This document shows, piece after piece, positions 35,680-47,902 of a stretch of 64,000 bases of DNA (positions within the stretch are counted from its first letter, which is position 1; every line of letters begins with the position of its first letter). Origin of the DNA: Beverwykella pulmonaria. Taxonomy: Eukaryota > Ascomycota > Dothideomycetes > Pleosporales > Melanommataceae. Made by a program: the position numbers and the translations under genes. The stretch covers positions 76,847-140,846 of the forward strand of contig BCHH01000003.1 in the NCBI GenBank assembly GCA_001599595.1, given 5' to 3'. Below the pieces are notes generated by a model. That model was not told where the DNA came from and ran no database searches. It was given only the letters and a program-made list of their open reading frames with translations.

Positions 35680-35994
35680 CTTGGTTAAGATCATCACGCA
35701 AGGCCCATTCGATCCTGTCAGCCCAAAATCACTTCATTTACCCCATCACATTGCATGAGAGGATCCTAGTTAGTTGCAAATTTATCTTGTTGAATCCTCG
35801 TTTATTTTCTTTATCTAATTGCGCGTCTACCCAGCATTGAGCTCTTTCCATTAATTTGTTCACCTATCATGTATAAAAGCGCTTCTATCACTTAGGCCCT
35901 GTACTATATATATCGTATGTTCTCGCAGTCAACCGAGTCATGTTTGCTTGTGTGTCTTGAAGCTGCTAACGTGAGCCTGCTTCTGGTTGTCGTC
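35680..35994. other. intergenic promoter of the PKS remnant
   Basis: Short spacer with a TATAAAAG-like box near 35874 upstream of the PKS start. Confidence 0.4.
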
Positions 35995-38508
35995 ATGTCT
36001 TTGGAGCCAATTGCGATTGTGGGTCTGGCTGCGAGACTGCCCGGTGCCACTTCAGCCAGCGAGTTCTGGGGTCTTCTAAAGAATGGTCTATCTGCGCGAT
36101 CCAAAGTCCCATGCGATCGGTTCAACATTGACGCATTCTACCACCCAGATCCCGACAGAGCTGACTCGGCAAATGTTCGCCATGGCCATTTCCTCTCTCA
36201 GGACACTGGCTGTTTCGACGCGCCTTTCTTCTCCATCCAGCCCAATGAGGCGATATCCATGGACCCGCAGCAGCGACTTGTGCTGGAAACGAGCGATCAT
36301 GCGCTGGAAAATTCGGGCATGCCAATGGAGTCGGTTGCTGGGTCCCGGACCGCAGTTTACCTTGGCACTTCCTCGCGCGACTACGACTCTATATTAACTA
36401 GAGACTCCGAAGAACCTTCGAAATACATCGGTACAGGGATTGGCACGTCACTCATAGCCAACCGCGTCAGCTGGTGCTTCGACCTCAGAGGGCCTAGTCT
36501 TGCCATTGATACTGGGTGCTCTGGGGACTTGGTTGCTCTGCACTATGCCTGCTAGGCAATACGATCTGGGGAGACAGATGCGGCCCTCGTCGGTGGAGTA
36601 AACCTCATCATTTCTCCCGACGTATCCCTTGTACACTGTCGAACATGGGATTCTTCTCGCCAGATGAATATTGTTTCAGCTTCGACGAGCGAGCCAATGG
36701 ATACTCGAAAGGTGAAGGTGTGGTCATTGTTGTCTTGAAAAGATTCTCAGATGCGATTCGAGATGGCAACACAATTCGCGCCATCATCCGCGCTTCATCC
36801 TGCAATCAAGATGGCCACACGCCTGGGCTTACGGTACCGAGAATTGAGGCACAGGTAAAGAACATACAAAATGCATATACGCTCGCGGGATTAGACCTCG
36901 ACTCCACCGCTTTTTTTGGGGCATGGTACCGGTACCCAAGTCGGAGATACAGTAGAGGCTGAGGCTATATATCGCGTTTTCCAGCGACCACAAAATAGTC
37001 CTTTGTATGTGGGAGCCTTGAAGTCGAATATTGGGCATTTGGGGGCCGCGAGCGGGGTTGCTGGGTTGATCAAGTCTGCACTGGTGCTTGAAAATGGATT
37101 GATACCTCCAAACATCCATTTCAAAAGATCGAATCCAAAGATTGACATGAAGACGTGGGGTCTCAAGGTAGTGCTTCTCATCATCTGTGTATATTTATCG
37201 TTTGCTATCTCCTAATAGTTCCCAACACAATCAACGCCTTGGCCGAGGGAGGGTCTGCGAAGAATAAGTCTCAATAGCTTTGGCTACGGAGGCACTAACG
37301 CTCACGTCATTCTAGATGTAAGTATGCATTATTTTGTTGACCTTACTACTTTGTCTGACTAAGTAATGTCAGGACGCTTGTAGCTACATTGAATCACAAG
37401 GACTGAAGGGTCGGCACAACACGATTGAACAATCTCATATAGAAATCTCGAATAACGGACATGCCAGCGCATATATCAATGGGTCGAATGTGTACTCAGA
37501 AGCCCGGCTCCTTATTTTCTCAGCAGCAGACGAGGCAAGCTTGAAAAACACCACCACTGCACATCTGTCTTACTTTTCGTCCTTGGATAAACACGCAATA
37601 TTAGATCCCGAAGCATACCTAGATAGTTTGTCGTACACACTTGCTACCCGACGCAGCAAACTTCCTTGGAAGACGTTCGCTCTTATTCGGTCCATCAATG
37701 ATCTCCAAGATAATTTTGAGTTAAGGATATCGGCACCGATCCGCTCGTCAAGGCCGGCAGGATTGCTCATGGTTTTCAGCGGACAAGGGGCACAGTATGC
37801 TCAAATGGGGCAAGAGCTGCTTCATTACCCAGTTTATCGAGAAAGCCTTTCAAAGGCGGATCAAATATTGATCAGCTTGGGAAGTGGGTGGTCATTGATG
37901 TGTAAGTTTCTCTGCTGAAATATGTACCCTTTGCTGAAAATGTTATAGCCGAGTTGTCGAAAAAGAAAACTCAGACACTCATCCACAAACCATTGTATTC
38001 GCAACCAATCTGCACTACCATACAACTAGCACTTCTAGACCTTCTTTCGAGCTGGGAAATCTTTCCTTCCGCGGTCGTAGGACACTCTTCTGGCGAGATT
38101 GCGGCTGCTTATGCTATAGGCGCATTGTCGTTCGAGGAAGCTATCAGAGTGGCATATTTCCGAGGTGTAGTCGCATCAAAATTGGAGTCTGATCCTTCAG
38201 TCGATGGAGCCATGGCTTCTATCGCCTTATCAAGTGAAAATATCGAACCTTTCCTTATAGAGTTGAATAGTCAGTCTGGCAATTCACGAGTCTTAAGCCT
38301 ATCGGTCAATCACGTGAGGCGAGACGAGCTCTGGCCCCCAATACAAGCGTTCCAAAAACAAACTACCAACTTCCTGCAGGCCGGTGTCATGAATAGATCG
38401 TCAATTTACGACTCTGACAATGTCTCCACTCTTAGCGAGCGACTTTCTAGTCGTAGTCCTTCGTCGAATTTGCAGTTACCTATCGCCCCAATCAGTGCTT
38501 GCTCTTAG
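35995..38508 (+). pseudogene. highly reducing type I PKS remnant (KS-AT only)
   Basis: Starts MSLEPIAIVGLAARLPG (an in-frame ATG also lies at 35917). The ketosynthase has its active-site Cys in DTGCSGDLVALH, but the next conserved Gln codon is TAG (36553-36555). A small net frameshift lies near 36635, before SNMGFFSPDEYCFSFDE, and a 2-nt loss falls at the catalytic HGTGT motif near 36915. The frame then runs through KSNIGHLGA, an intron (37169-37217) and [11 protein letters not shown], another short intron, and into an acyltransferase domain with FSGQGAQ and GHSSGE. The AT sequence degrades after about 38190 and ends at 38508. Dehydratase, methyltransferase, reductase and carrier domains, which would need another 4-5 kb, are absent. 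No product can form. Confidence 0.88.
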
Positions 38509-39168
38509 TCGTGTGTGACACCGAAACCTCAAGTGTTGAAATGACTGGACAGTCCAGTTCCCCCTTATAATTGCCCCAGGTCGTGCATTTAGTCCGAGAT
38601 TTGCGTCATCCTTCTTACACTCCTCACCCGTTGGTGCTGCTTGTCGAAGACCGGGTGGAGGAAGTAAAGCAACATGATGCTGGGCTAGCATTTTTGTAGG
38701 TTGTGGGAATACGATCAAACCCGGTCGAGTTGGAAGAGAGAGGTAATCGGCAGTATTGAAGAGAACACGGAAAGCATGGTACGCACCGCTTGGTGCTGTT
38801 CTGTGCCGATTTGGAGGTCGTAGAAGGTCCAGTTCTTTCATTCTGCATGAATATGCGGTCAATTAGCTCTTAATGGTGGCTAGATTTCGTACATTCTGTT
38901 TGTTGACAGAAGAGAACCGTGGAAGGCTAATCCATATTAGGATTAGTCTTATCGATAAGCTGCTCATTATTCTTCGACTGCTATTTGGAGCATCTCTTTT
39001 GGATTTCCGCTGTAACGGCGGTATCAATTTGGACATTGCGCGATCTGGATTACCTAGCACGCAATTCGCTTCCTAATCATACATAGCGATATCACTGTCG
39101 TTGTCTCAACGAGGGCTCATACCTAGCTAGACTTTCACACCCACGCCGCTCTCTCCTCATCAGAACTT
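38509..39168. other. spacer after the PKS remnant
   Basis: I searched this stretch for further PKS domains and saw none. A leftward open frame at 38476-38862 has no domain. It includes the promoter of the flavin monooxygenase. Confidence 0.5.
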
Positions 39169-40886
39169 ATGGCACCCTCATTAATCAAATCTGTTGCCAT
39201 TATAGGCGCCGGTGCAGCCGGTGAGATTCGCAGATACATCTTGAGTCCATCATGACTGACTACGTAAGGTGCTGCTACTGCTGCCGCCTTTGCTTCGGAA
39301 GAGGTATTTGAGGTAATCCGCATTTTCGAACGACGAGAAGTTCCGGGAGGAACATGGTAGATGACTGCATAGCTTCAAATCATTCGGTTTTACTCACAAA
39401 GAGTAGGATATATGATCCTGACCCGGCCACCCCCAGAAAACTGCACCCTGGGAAACTCCCTCCCGAGGTTGATCCGCCATTGAAGATCCCAGAGAATCTA
39501 CCTCAAACTGCGCCCCCGAAGTCGCAAGACCGCTTTCACAGGACACCAATCTATGCAGAGCTTACGTCAGTAGGCGCATCCGAATCAATTTCTTTCTGTT
39601 GGCCATGCCCGCTTATGGAAATATAGTACTAATGTTCCCGATATCGCCATGTCATTTTCAGATGAAAGGTTCTCGTACGGTCCATTCGTGCCGCATTGGG
39701 TTCCAAAGCAGTACATACAGAACTACTTTTCGTCACATAAGACTGATTCTTTGCTAGTGTTGAACACCACAGTTGAGAACGTTTCTAGAATCCCCGCGAA
39801 GAACGGGAGCGGGCTTGACCGGTGGGAATTAACTCTGAGGAAATTTGATCCTGAGAGGTGGCTGGACGTCTGGTGGCAAGAGGACTTCGATGCGGTGGTC
39901 TTGGCGAACGGACACTATTCTGTGCCATTTGTGAGCATCCTCATTTCATTCCAGCTTTGGGTCTTTGTCTAGTTCTATCTTTGCTGATGCAAGGAATGGG
40001 ACAGATTCCTGCCGTCAAGGGTCTCGAAGAGTACATGAGACATTTTCCGCACCGAGTGTCTCACTCTAAGTCATACCGGACGACTGATATATATGCCGGC
40101 AAACGAATACTCGTAATCGGCAATTCTGCGTCAGGACACGACATCACAACGCAACTAGTACGCTCTGGTAAACCTAAATTACCGATTTACCAATCTCGTC
40201 GATCTCGTTCTCGTTGGGACGGCTCAGATTCTCCGAATGGTGTAGAGTGGAAACCAGTGATTAAACAATATCAGCCCTCGACCAACGAGATCATCTTCGA
40301 GGATGATACTGTGTTGTTAGATATCGATGCCATTATTTATTGTACCGGATACAAACCTTCCTTCCCCTTTTGGAACTCTCATACCAATGGCGGGCCTATT
40401 TTTGACTATACAAAGAATCGGCTGCTAAATTTCTATCAACATACGTTCTCTCGCACATTTCCACACACCCTAGGAATTGTAGGTCTTCCACGTGTGCTCA
40501 CGTTCCGCTCCTTCGAGTATCAAGCGGTAGCGTTAGCACGTCTTTTCGCAGGCCGGGTTACTATACCTTTACCACCCATCTCTGAACAAGAGCTTTGGGA
40601 GAAAGAACGTGTCAAACTTGTGCAGAGAGAACATCAGAAGTTTCACGACATTCAGTGGGATAATGGGGAGACTATGGATTGGTTTCGTTTCTTGTTCAAT
40701 ATGAGTGGACTCCCTGTGCTCGAGGGCTTTGGAAAGTGTCCGCCTGTGCTCGGAGAACAGACGAGGTGGGCTATTGATCATGTTAGGAAGTATCCAGAGC
40801 CTGGAAAAAGTGAAGAAGTAGAGCGAGAACAGGGCTGGGTCATAGTGCAGGCTGAGCATCAGAAGGACAGTTTGCATTTTATATAA
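39169..40886 (+). CDS. flavin-containing monooxygenase (FMO/Baeyer-Villiger class B type)
   Basis: Five exons (39169-39220, 39269-39356, 39407-39565, 39627-39930, 40005-40886) encode 494 residues. The FAD motif GAGAAG (13-18) is split by the first intron, the FMO-type loop FPHRVSHSKSYR is at about 215-226, the NADPH motif GNSASG is at 240-245, and a C-terminal CTGYKPSFPF segment is typical of FMOs. All cofactor sites are intact. Class B flavin monooxygenases add oxygen at nitrogen, sulfur or carbonyl carbon using NADPH. It is codirectional with the acyltransferase and dead PKS, so it was probably a tailoring enzyme of that locus. Its preservation suggests either recent PKS loss or another role. 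Confidence 0.9.
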
Positions 40887-42308
40887 GCATGACACTGGAT
40901 GAATCGTGCAAAGAAGTAGACAAGCCATCTCTTCTTTATAGGAGAGACTCTCCTTTTCCAATTTTTATCGCAGTACGCTCTAGAGGGATAAAATATAAGA
41001 GTCGAAACAACCCAATTGGAATATAGAAATCTCTATGCAGTCAAGGGTGAAGAGCTATAATCGCTCATCGCCCCTAGATTGGCTCATAGCGAGGGAGGTC
41101 CTAACCAGGACTGCCACCACAAAACGTATTTCCTGATACCAATGAACCCCAGTCAAACCCCGATCAATCCAATTCTACCGATCGCTATGTTCTTGATTAC
41201 GGGAGATCATCGCTAGTCCATCACGCACACGCACGGCCATATAATCCCTCCTTGCTGATCTCTTCCGTGCTTATTACTTGCGCGAAGAGAGAGTCACTCA
41301 TCTGATGTGTCCTCGCGCCCCTTCAGTTCTTCTCACTCGGACTATCCGTACAAACTGCACAGCAGATATACTGTATCCTCCACTCCACCCTCAATACCCC
41401 GTATAGAAAACCGGTATGCCCTACTGCTTCGGCGGCGCCATTTTCTTGATGTGGGCGGAGAGCTCTTTAGAGTAGCCTCCACAGGGGTAGACAAGGAGAG
41501 GGAGTTCGTAATGCTGATTTCTGTGATTGGGCGCGGCGCTTTCTCCCACTAGGCGGAGGTTAGGTCGATAATGAGAATGTTGCTGAGGAGGATGTGTAGC
41601 ATGGTGGCTTTATAGTGCTCGTTTATGATGCGGGTGAACCATGAAAGTCGTAGGGCGTTTTCTTGTTATGGGATCGAAGGAAGGGGAGGGGCGTACATCT
41701 TGAACGAGTGATATTTAGGGTTTTTTGTACGGTGGGGAGGGGATGGAGATGGAAAAGGTAGTAGAAGGAACCAGAAAGGTGTGCGTTGCAATCTCTTAAA
41801 GTAGAATCATGTATAGAGATTTAGATATGTTACGTTGAACAAGAGATGAGTTAGGAGCGTCGTGTGTGTATCGAAGAAAGGTTTTGTAGTGGGTGGGCAG
41901 GTGAGGTTATAAAGATAGTGGAAAAGTCCACGCTGGGGCCTAACATTAAAATAGTTAAAAGTGAATGTAGAATGGGGAGTGTTGCCTACAGGAATTGGAA
42001 AAGGTAGCGATGGAAACTTCTCGTTGGGAAGTGCCAAGAGAGTGAACAACACCGTATGGGCCGAGAATGTGCCGTCGATAGAGAATATCATGTGAAGAGT
42101 CTTGTGGGGATGAAGTATCATTATCTCTGTAGAGAGTGCGATTTAAAGACACATAGGAACACTCACTTACATTCTTTGAAGAGTGCTTCGCCGAACGAAG
42201 GACGTTTGTTATCCTATTCACTACGGTGAGGTCGAAGAGCAGAAAATATTATCATCAAAAGTCCGATAATTTAGCAATAAAATGGTATAAGCCATAATGA
42301 GGATGCTC
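40887..42308. other. intergenic, convergent 3' ends
   Basis: No gene, RNA or repeat recognised in this 1.4 kb. Confidence 0.45.
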
Positions 42309-44495
42309 TTATTTCGTAGTTTCAACATGATACTCACCTCCCTCTAATCCCAATACCAACCTACTCCCCTCTAACCTCAAATCACCATCCTTCATCACCT
42401 TCCCATTGATACTAACAACCGGCACCGTTCCCACCTCCAATACTGGCAACGCTAGTTCCCCCTTTGTCCCCTTCGGAGTCGCAAACTCCATTGTGTAACC
42501 AACACCATCCTCGACCTCCCACTTAGCCTGAAACTTTCCCAGAATTGTAGTAAACCCAGCCTCCGCAGTCTTCAAATCCCCAAACTGCGGTTTCAAAGCC
42601 CACGTACTGCCCGCTGGTCCTGTGACGCTAAGGCCAACAATGAATTCCGTTAATGCGGAAGTAGGTCCGGAGCTCCAGCCGTGAGAGTGGCTAACGTAGC
42701 TTGGGTCGTAGCCATAACCCCTACTCGAGCGATATCCGAAAGTGCCGTCGACAAGATAACCCTCGATGACGGTAGAGCCAGTGCCATTGGGGTGATTCGC
42801 GTACCAGCCCCAGCTCCTCCGGATAAGTTCGAGTGCGCGTGCGGTCTGATCGATTGTGAGGTGCGCTTGAATCTCAAATGATGAAATGAAGGGTGAGATA
42901 TTTCCTGGTAGTTCGGGAGCGACGGCGCCAATAGGTGACCAGTTTTCTGTTAGTCTGGAGGAGATGGATTTGGCTTTTGGGTCGGTGGTGTTCACAATGC
43001 CAAAAAGGACGGCCATACTGTTTGCATCTTGTGGATGCAGGACTGTGGCTGTGGCGTTGTCTTTGAATGCGCCGTAGCTGTCATCAAAACAGTATTTTTG
43101 GATTGCGGCGCGGAGTGTCTCGGCGCGCGTGAGCCATGTAGCACTAAGACCAGTAGTGTCGTTGAGCCAGGTGGCGAGGGAGGCGCCGGTGATGAGGGTA
43201 CGGTACAAGATTATGTTGGCTTCGGTATTGTTGAAACCGGTTTGCCAGCGCGCCCAGTCGCGCGTCCCAGTTTGGTTTAGGAGGCCAGTTGTGCCGACTT
43301 TGCCGTAGATGTAAGTCATGGCTCGGAGGTAGCGGGGCCAATTTTGCAGGACGAAGGTGCTATCATTGGTGTAGAGCATGTAATTGTATGTACCTATCAT
43401 GGTCCACATGTGGTATGCTGGATCGTGGTTAGAAGAGATTATCACTACGCTGAGAGACTTACTATCGCTGCTTTGCTGAAGTAGCGGAGGGCCAGCCTCC
43501 GGAAATGAACCATCCGCATTCTAAGCTTGGATTAGCAGTCGTGGAAAGTAACGCTAGAGAACTTACTTGATAGTTATACATGACTTGTAGCGCATTCTTC
43601 ACGCTATCTAAATCTCCAATACTAACAAACGAAGAAGGCACAGCAATCCCCATATCCCCCGGCCATACAGCCCTATCCCGTTTTGCGCCATCCACAATAA
43701 TTGTATCTCCCGGCCCAAGTGTACCATTATTAGCCCATCCATTCGCAAGCATCGGCACCCATCGACCCGTGTTAACAGGAACGGCGTTCGTTTGAAGCGT
43801 GTAGGCACCGGCGTACCATATCCTGTTCAGCAGTTCGTCGTCGCAGTGGAAATATCCTTGGTATGCTCTCAGATTTGCCCATGTGGGTTGGAAGCTGATC
43901 TCCAGTGCGACATTTGTGATGTCAACAGTTGTGTTTGTGTTAGTGATAAGAAAGGCTGTCATGTATCGGAAGCCGCCTCGCATGGACTTGTCGGGCATTG
44001 TGTACGTGTTATTACTAGCGCTAGAGATGGTCGCGTAGAGAGCACCATCTCTCCCGGCAAACTTTCCATTGGAAGCGTCGGACCACTCGCCAATCCAAGT
44101 ACTAGCTTCTGTGAATGCCAGACCGAGGCTTCCTGTCCCAGATGATGAATATGATACTGAGATGATACCTCCGACTTCGATCCCAAAGTCGAATACTAAA
44201 TTGGAACCGTTCCCTTGGAGCGTTACAGGTCCGGGGTATGGCGATATTGATCCGTCTTGAATTGATAGAGTTGATTTGGGCTGTATAGTTCGAGAAGCGG
44301 GTGCGTAGATGTCCGATTCCCATTGCCCTGAAGATGGTAAGTAAAATGTAAAACTTCCAAGAAGACATAGAGTAAACCTGGAAATGCTGATTGATCCGGC
44401 CCACTACATGGCGTCTGCCGCCAACACGAAGCAGATACTTGAAGCGAGAGTGCAAGAATCGATAATAAGTCCGAGGAGTAGAATAACGTCCGCAT
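42309..44495 (-). CDS. secreted GH78-like (alpha-L-rhamnosidase family) glycosidase
   Basis: Four exons (44495-44378, 44327-43567, 43520-43463, 43417-42309) join in frame to 681 residues. A signal peptide (about 1-22) precedes a beta-rich N-terminal domain, then the six-hairpin (alpha/alpha)6 barrel with the family block VDGAKRDRAVWPGD, a region corresponding to the general-acid loop in GH78 enzymes, and a HSHGWSSGPTSAL segment before a C-terminal beta domain (PAGSTWALKPQFGD). Many N-glycosylation sites fit secretion. GH78 enzymes remove terminal alpha-L-rhamnose from plant glycosides and pectins; related subfamilies act on other sugars, so the substrate is not certain. The 58-nt third exon and short introns (45-50 nt) match the other genes here. 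Link to the neighbouring PKS locus is not shown. Confidence 0.85.
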
Positions 44496-46741
44496 ATTTG
44501 CGATGCTTATTTGGTGCCTCTGACAGTAAAAAGAGAGCGTGCCGTGAAATATCGAGAGTCGGCATGGTATAAGAACAAAAGCGTAATATCTGGTTTGCAA
44601 GGAACGACGTTGCGCTTCGGTTTTCCATTGCACCGAATAATAATTTCTCCGCATAGAGCACAGGCCAGCGCAGCCTATACAGATCGACAATGCGGGGAAA
44701 GCCCACTGGCACCTGCAAAGCTTCTCCGATGCTTATAAGAGCTTCTCAGGCAGAAGGACTCAATTTGCTATGATTTTAAAGGCCTTCCGTCTTACAGGGT
44801 CGCGTCGATGGTCGCGTGTACTACACCAGCACCGTGAGACTAAGGAACGCACGGAAGTCATGAGTGACAGGTTAGAATTCTGGAAAGGATTCAATTCGAT
44901 AAGACTATTGTCCAGAACATGCCTCCGTTGATGGAAGGACTAGAAATCGACGGATGAATGTTAAGAAACGAGAAGAACTAGCGTGCCAAGACTCGCCCGG
45001 TCAACAAACCTGCAAGCCATCCGCCTCAATACGACGCTCCTCCATTTCCCAAAAATCATTAAAACTCATCAAATTTCTTGTTCGATATAAGTATTCGCTC
45101 ACTTTAGTTCACTACATGTTAGTGATTCCCTACTATCATTTAGGGATATCAGCCAATGACACGAACCGAATCCCAAACCAAAATCGCGCTTTGACACCTC
45201 TCAATCCGTTACCTCGGATTAATCAATGACGGAAATTTGACTTCCCCCAACGTGGTATGAGGACTTGCTCCACTATTGAATAAATTTCAACGGCCTGCGC
45301 CAATATGCATTACCCATCTAGCTGCTCAATGTAATTCACGCCATTACCTGCAACTCTATCAGCTTGTGTGCTGCTCGCTACGAGAGGAATATCCATACGG
45401 GCAATTCTAGAAGGAGGCCAAAAAGCTCAAGCTATCGTGGGATGTCCTACTGCGTCTGCCAGAAAATACTACTGTGCTGAACAAGATTACCTGTATGTTC
45501 CTTACTAGATACTAGCTCCTTCGCATGGTCACTTACATTGCCTGTATTGTCCTATTTCTTCGACATTTTATGTCCCATCATGGGGACATGTCACAATTGT
45601 CCATTCATATGACAAGCACTGGGGATATATTTTTACCGCTTCTGCAAGAGCCATTCAAAGGTCTTGCCCTTCGTCGGTCATTACCAGGCCAAACCCTCCA
45701 GAGAGTCGTTCCTCACCTAAGCACCAGCTTGCGGGACCTCCGTCAACTGTAGGATATCGGATCCGAGCCACAATATCATACCTATTCAATCCTTGGCTTC
45801 TCCTCCGAAACGAGAAACGCCGTGAAGCTGCTTCCTTCGACAGCAAAGGCCATTTTCGCTCCCAGCACACATTTCCCCCCTTCCTCTCATTCCCAACCTG
45901 TGCACTTTCGTCTTGCGACGCCTTGCTCTTTTCCTCCCCACAGGTCTCTCTTCATAGCCGAATATACCATCCGCCGCATACTTTGTTAGGTATCTCTTGT
46001 TCGTTTGTTGCAGAAAGGTAATGTCGGGAACCTACATGAGGGTAATCTTCTGTCCCACATATGGAAATGATATAAGATCCATACCCTCGCATTGCATTGA
46101 GATATAAGGATGAGGTCGCATTAAAGCTAAACACTGCGGCAATGATCCTGGGCATAGGCAGCTAACGAACGGTTACAGTCGCGACGTTTCAGCCCAAGGT
46201 CTGTGCGCTGGCGGCAGGCCGCAATTGGTGAAGAGAGGATTAGGGCTGACAAAAGGGGCGGCGTATGGGTATTCCACTTCCAGAAATATCCAGCAGGTGT
46301 TTGTTCAGGGGGGGCCAAGGCGCTAACCAACCAGGTGCTTGGGCGGAAGACCTCGGCCCGGAGCCAAGAACCAAATGTGGGCGGAGTCTGTCAACAGCAT
46401 GGCTGCATCATGGTGTAGAACGGCTCCTGGATGGGTCCTGGATGGGGCGCTCGGCGTCGGTTGTTGCTGTTCGAAAAGCACAGTTACAGGACCCAGGGCA
46501 GGATTCATGACAACTGGGCACCCAATAGGGACACCATCATTTAGCCAAGCCGAACGCGTGAGATGAGATGACGCCCCGCTGCGCGTGCAGCCACAGCGCG
46601 CCTTCCTTCCACCGGCATTCCGCTTGGCTGATTTCCTTCCGGAAAGTTTAAAGCGTCTGCACCGCCCACTGAACTCCCTGCCGACCTCGAGTTGTCCCCT
46701 CATCCTCTCCTCCGCTGCCACGACGATTTCTCGCTGCCGCC
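44496..46741. other. divergent intergenic region
   Basis: About 2.2 kb between leftward GH78-like and rightward GT34 genes. GC-rich overlapping frames at 46.3-46.9 kb are attributed to base composition. No gene recognised. Confidence 0.45.
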
Positions 46742-47902
46742 ATGATGCTGCCTTCGACCGGCGCGCGCTCGCCGCTGTTCCTGCTTGCCAGCACCGCTGG
46801 TTTTGTGTTCCTGCTTGTCTTCGGCCTGCTCGCATGGCGGTCGCCCCCAAGACTAGCGTTTCCGTCGCATGCCGACCTGTAAGAGACCACGCCTGCCTTT
46901 CATACCTCATTTATTTATTTTTTGCGTGGCTAACTGTGCAGGCCCGCGATGTCTAGTGCAAATAGCGAACCCCTCGCCATCCAGGACATCATCCGCTCGC
47001 TCTTCGCCCCCCTCAAGATCGGCGTCGCCCAGCGCGAGTTCACCGACGAGGAGGGCATCAAGTACACGCTGCCGGAGAAGATTCGTTTCACTGAGGCTCT
47101 CGGCAAGAAGGTGCTGATTCTCGACTTGGACACGCGACCACTCCAGTCCACCGAGGACTACAACAAGGGCCAGTTCGATTGGCGTAAAATCAACCACGTC
47201 TCGGGCGGCGTCTTCAACCACTACACATACGCCCTCATCCACGGCTACGACTACAAGTTCATACATGCCACCAATTTCAAGGACCGCCACGCCACGTGGA
47301 TCAAGCCCTCAGCCCTCGCCAACCACATCAAGGACTACGACTTCATCATCTTCCTCGACGCCGACGCTACCTTCCGCTTCATGCATCTCCCCATCGAGTG
47401 GATGCTCAACTACTGGAACATCGAGCCCAAGCACAGCATCACCATGGCCCTTGACCCCTGGGACCCCAATGAGCCCGATTACAACGCCGACCGCTTCAAC
47501 CGCACCTATACAAACACCGGCTTTATGGCCGTGCAAAATAACCCAGGCGTCATGGCAATCCTAAAGGCGTGGCACGAGTGCCCCGATGACACGCGGTATA
47601 GCAATTGCTCCCAGTGGAAGATGCCCAAGTTCCACGAACAGTCCGCATTCGGCGAGTACATCCGCTACGACTATGAAGACTCCATCAAAGAGCTTCCCTG
47701 TGCTGAGGCGAACGGCTTCCCGGGAGTCAGCGTGTCAAACTGCGTTGGTAAATTCATTCGACACTACTGGTTCGACAAGACTCTCGTCAAGCAAGACTTC
47801 CGCGAGAATGTGATGCAAGCCATTTCAATGCCCATCCAGCGCATATTCGCCGAGAACAAGCTCCAGGTCGTGGTAGAGCAGCCGAAAAACGTAATTCTAT
47901 AA
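46742..47902 (+). CDS. GT34 family glycosyltransferase (GMA12/MNN10 type), Golgi
   Basis: Two exons (46742-46878, 46942-47902) give 365 residues. Exon 1 supplies a type II membrane anchor (about 12-33, FLLASTAGFVFLLVFGLLAW); without it the protein would start in the stem. The catalytic domain has the DxD metal/nucleotide-sugar motif in FLDADATF (185-187), the NTGFMAVQNN block and a HEQSAFGEYI segment, all typical of the family. GT34 members are Golgi alpha-1,2-galactosyl or alpha-1,6-mannosyl transferases that extend N-glycans and the cell-wall mannan. The donor sugar cannot be told from sequence alone. Codon use is strongly C/G-ending, suggesting good expression. Confidence 0.93.

Noticed and set aside
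36553..36640. An intron that would remove the in-frame TAG in the PKS ketosynthase
   Set aside because: KS consensus continues on both sides of the stop without missing residues, so removing sequence here would delete conserved positions. A true nonsense codon fits better.
36901..36920. Sequencing error in the T7/G4 homopolymer as the cause of the second KS frameshift
   Set aside because: Compared with the usual motif the change is best explained by loss of two bases within the codons before GGT ACC, not by a change in run length. An error cannot be fully excluded.
38476..38862. Leftward 128-codon open frame next to the PKS remnant
   Set aside because: No domain or signal; low-complexity Arg/Pro-rich translation. 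Treated as spacer.
46323..46910. Leftward 195-codon open frame upstream of the GT34 gene
   Set aside because: It overlaps the GT34 first exon on the other strand and several other long frames in a GC-rich stretch; composition explains it.
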